A stretch of 6,719 nucleotides of DNA from Coriobacteriia bacterium (GTDB taxonomy: Bacteria > Actinomycetota > Coriobacteriia > Coriobacteriales > QAMH01), in assembly GCA_900756605.1 (NCBI GenBank), contig CAAEKX010000294.1:1-6719 (forward strand), read 5' to 3'. Each line of letters starts with the position of its first letter. The stretch's first letter is position 1. The position numbers were made by a program, and so were the translations under genes. Below the pieces are notes generated by a model, which saw only the letters and a list, made by a program, of their open reading frames with translations, did not search any database and was not told where the DNA came from. Positions 5,510-6,719 of this stretch are shown here, piece after piece.

Positions 5510-6719
5510 TTATTCCATCCTCAGGGCATCGACGATGTCACCCTTGCGGCAGCGATGCAGGCCGTAGAGCACGCTTGCGGCCATGACCACGATCACGAGC
5601 CCGCAGCCCAGGACGAGGTACGTCCACGGCGGGGTGTAGGGCAGTCCGCGCATGGATATGCCGAGCGCCATGTAGAGCAGATAGCTCACGCCAAATGACA
5701 CGATGATGCCGGGTATGAGCCCTCGCAGGCCGTATCCGACGCATTCGCAGCCTATCATCGATCGGAACTGGCGCGCCCCCATGCCGATGGACTCCATGAC
5801 CGCGAACTCGCGCTTGCGCAGGATGAGGCCGTTGGTCATGGTGTTGAATACGTTGGCGAGCGCGATGAGCGTGAGAATGAACGAGAACAGGAAGCAGAAC
5901 AGGTTCACCACGGTCACCATCATGGTCATGGACTGCTCCTGCGCCTTGTTGTCCGTCACCTGGTTGAAGTAGATCTTGTAGCTGGCTTCCTCGAAGGTTG
6001 AGCCGAATCCGGAAAGGCCCTTGACCGCCTCCTCGCCATCGGCGGTGTCGAAGCCAGCCGAGAAGGACACGGTTCTTGTCGCGCCGATGAGGGGCAAGGT
6101 GCCGAGGTCATCCATGGAGACGACGATTGTCGCCCCGCTGCTCGAGGCGATGCAAGCGGGCCTCTTTTCCGCCAGTCCCACGACTTCGACGGGCGTGCGC
6201 ACGAGCTCGTCGGCTGCAAGCCTCTGGTCCGTGTAGCCGCCATCCTTCTCCCATCGCGTGAACTCGAACGTCTCCTTGCCGTCGTTGTCGGTGTCAGACA
6301 CCACGACGCTTGCCGTGGCCGTCTCATCGCCCTTGATGCCGGTCACGATGTCGAGGGTGCCGGTCTTGACGAAGAGCTCGTCGTAGCTGTACACGCTTCC
6401 GGTGTTGCCGTAGCCCTCGCGCACGGCGATGGCGGCGGGAGCGCTGCTGCTTTCCGGGAGCTCGACGCCGTTGTCCTTCGCGTAGGCTGCGAACTCGTCG
6501 GCAGGCAGGTAGGCGACGAAGAGCGGTGTGGGCACGCTTTCGTCTACGATGCAGCTTGGGGCAACCGTATCTTTCCACGCGCTTCCCGCCATCGGCAGCG
6601 GGACGAACGCCCCTTGGGTCGAGACGAGCGCCCATCCCAGAGGCGTCACGCCTTGCACGGCGCTCGCCTGGGCGTAGACGTCGGCGCCGACCGCCTCGAT
6701 GGCTTCGGATGCGGATGCC
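5510..6719 (-). CDS. FtsX/MacB-type ABC transporter permease, 5'-truncated by the window
   Basis: The C-terminal part of a permease, at least 402 residues, with the frame open to the right edge of the window, so the N-terminus is missing. The right part (about 5924-6719) encodes a long extracytoplasmic domain. Then comes the FtsX domain: one helix at about 5846-5923 (VNLFCFLFSFILTLIALANVF), the cytoplasmic stretch RKREFAVMESIGMGARQF, which is the classic coupling region to the ATPase, and two further helices at about 5660-5728 and 5558-5623. The end, KGDIVDALRME, is typical of the family. The permease should work with an ABC ATPase encoded upstream, outside the window. Families of this layout handle peptide export or resistance, lipoproteins or signalling, and no choice is possible here. 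A GTG at 6658 is not the true start, since coding continues beyond it. Confidence 0.85.
   Translation of the reverse strand, partial: ASASEAIEAVGADVYAQASAVQGVTPLGWALVSTQGAFVPLPMAGSAWKDTVAPSCIVDESVPTPLFVAYLPADEFAAYAKDNGVELPESSSAPAAIAVREGYGNTGSVYSYDELFVKTGTLDIVTGIKGDETATASVVVSDTDNDGKETFEFTRWEKDGGYTDQRLAADELVRTPVEVVGLAEKRPACIASSSGATIVVSMDDLGTLPLIGATRTVSFSAGFDTADGEEAVKGLSGFGSTFEEASYKIYFNQVTDNKAQEQSMTMMVTVVNLFCFLFSFILTLIALANVFNTMTNGLILRKREFAVMESIGMGARQFRSMIGCECVGYGLRGLIPGIIVSFGVSYLLYMALGISMRGLPYTPPWTYLVLGCGLVIVVMAASVLYGLHRCRKGDIVDALRME

Overview
The window is GC-rich and gene-dense, with short AT-rich intergenic gaps. It reads as ordinary bacterial chromosome. The mix of genes and the codon use suggest a high-GC Gram-positive gut-type actinobacterium, for example Coriobacteriia. 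That is an impression from the proteins, not a demonstrated placement. I see no tRNA, rRNA, CRISPR array, insertion sequence or phage gene.

Left part (1-1264). A complete YycJ/WalJ-type metallo-beta-lactamase-fold nuclease gene is followed by a toxin-antitoxin locus. That locus has a textbook promoter (861-889), a perfect 9-bp inverted repeat over its -35 box (844-868), and an intact RelB/DinJ-family antitoxin. In the toxin position lies only a scar of a YoeB-family gene: its first 9 codons and its last ~14 codons, still in one reading frame, joined at a TGA stop. The toxin core has apparently been deleted and the antitoxin and operator kept. This is the most notable observation in the window.

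Middle part (1265-4194). Three genes run leftwards: a LysR-family regulator, an acyltransferase-3 membrane protein whose TTG start directly abuts the LysR stop codon, and, 109 bp further on, a small thioredoxin-like protein with an unusual CVLC active site. Divergent from LysR is a small three-helix SemiSWEET/PQ-loop-like membrane protein ending in a strong intrinsic terminator. A dyad with a T-N11-A core (3709-3729) sits between the LysR gene and the divergent gene and is a good candidate for the LysR binding site.

Right part (4195-6719). A rightward gene fuses an XRE-type DNA-binding domain to six predicted membrane helices. It converges on a leftward FtsX/MacB-type ABC permease whose 5' end lies outside the window. 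The 143-bp convergent gap holds a hairpin terminator and a REP-like palindromic repeat.
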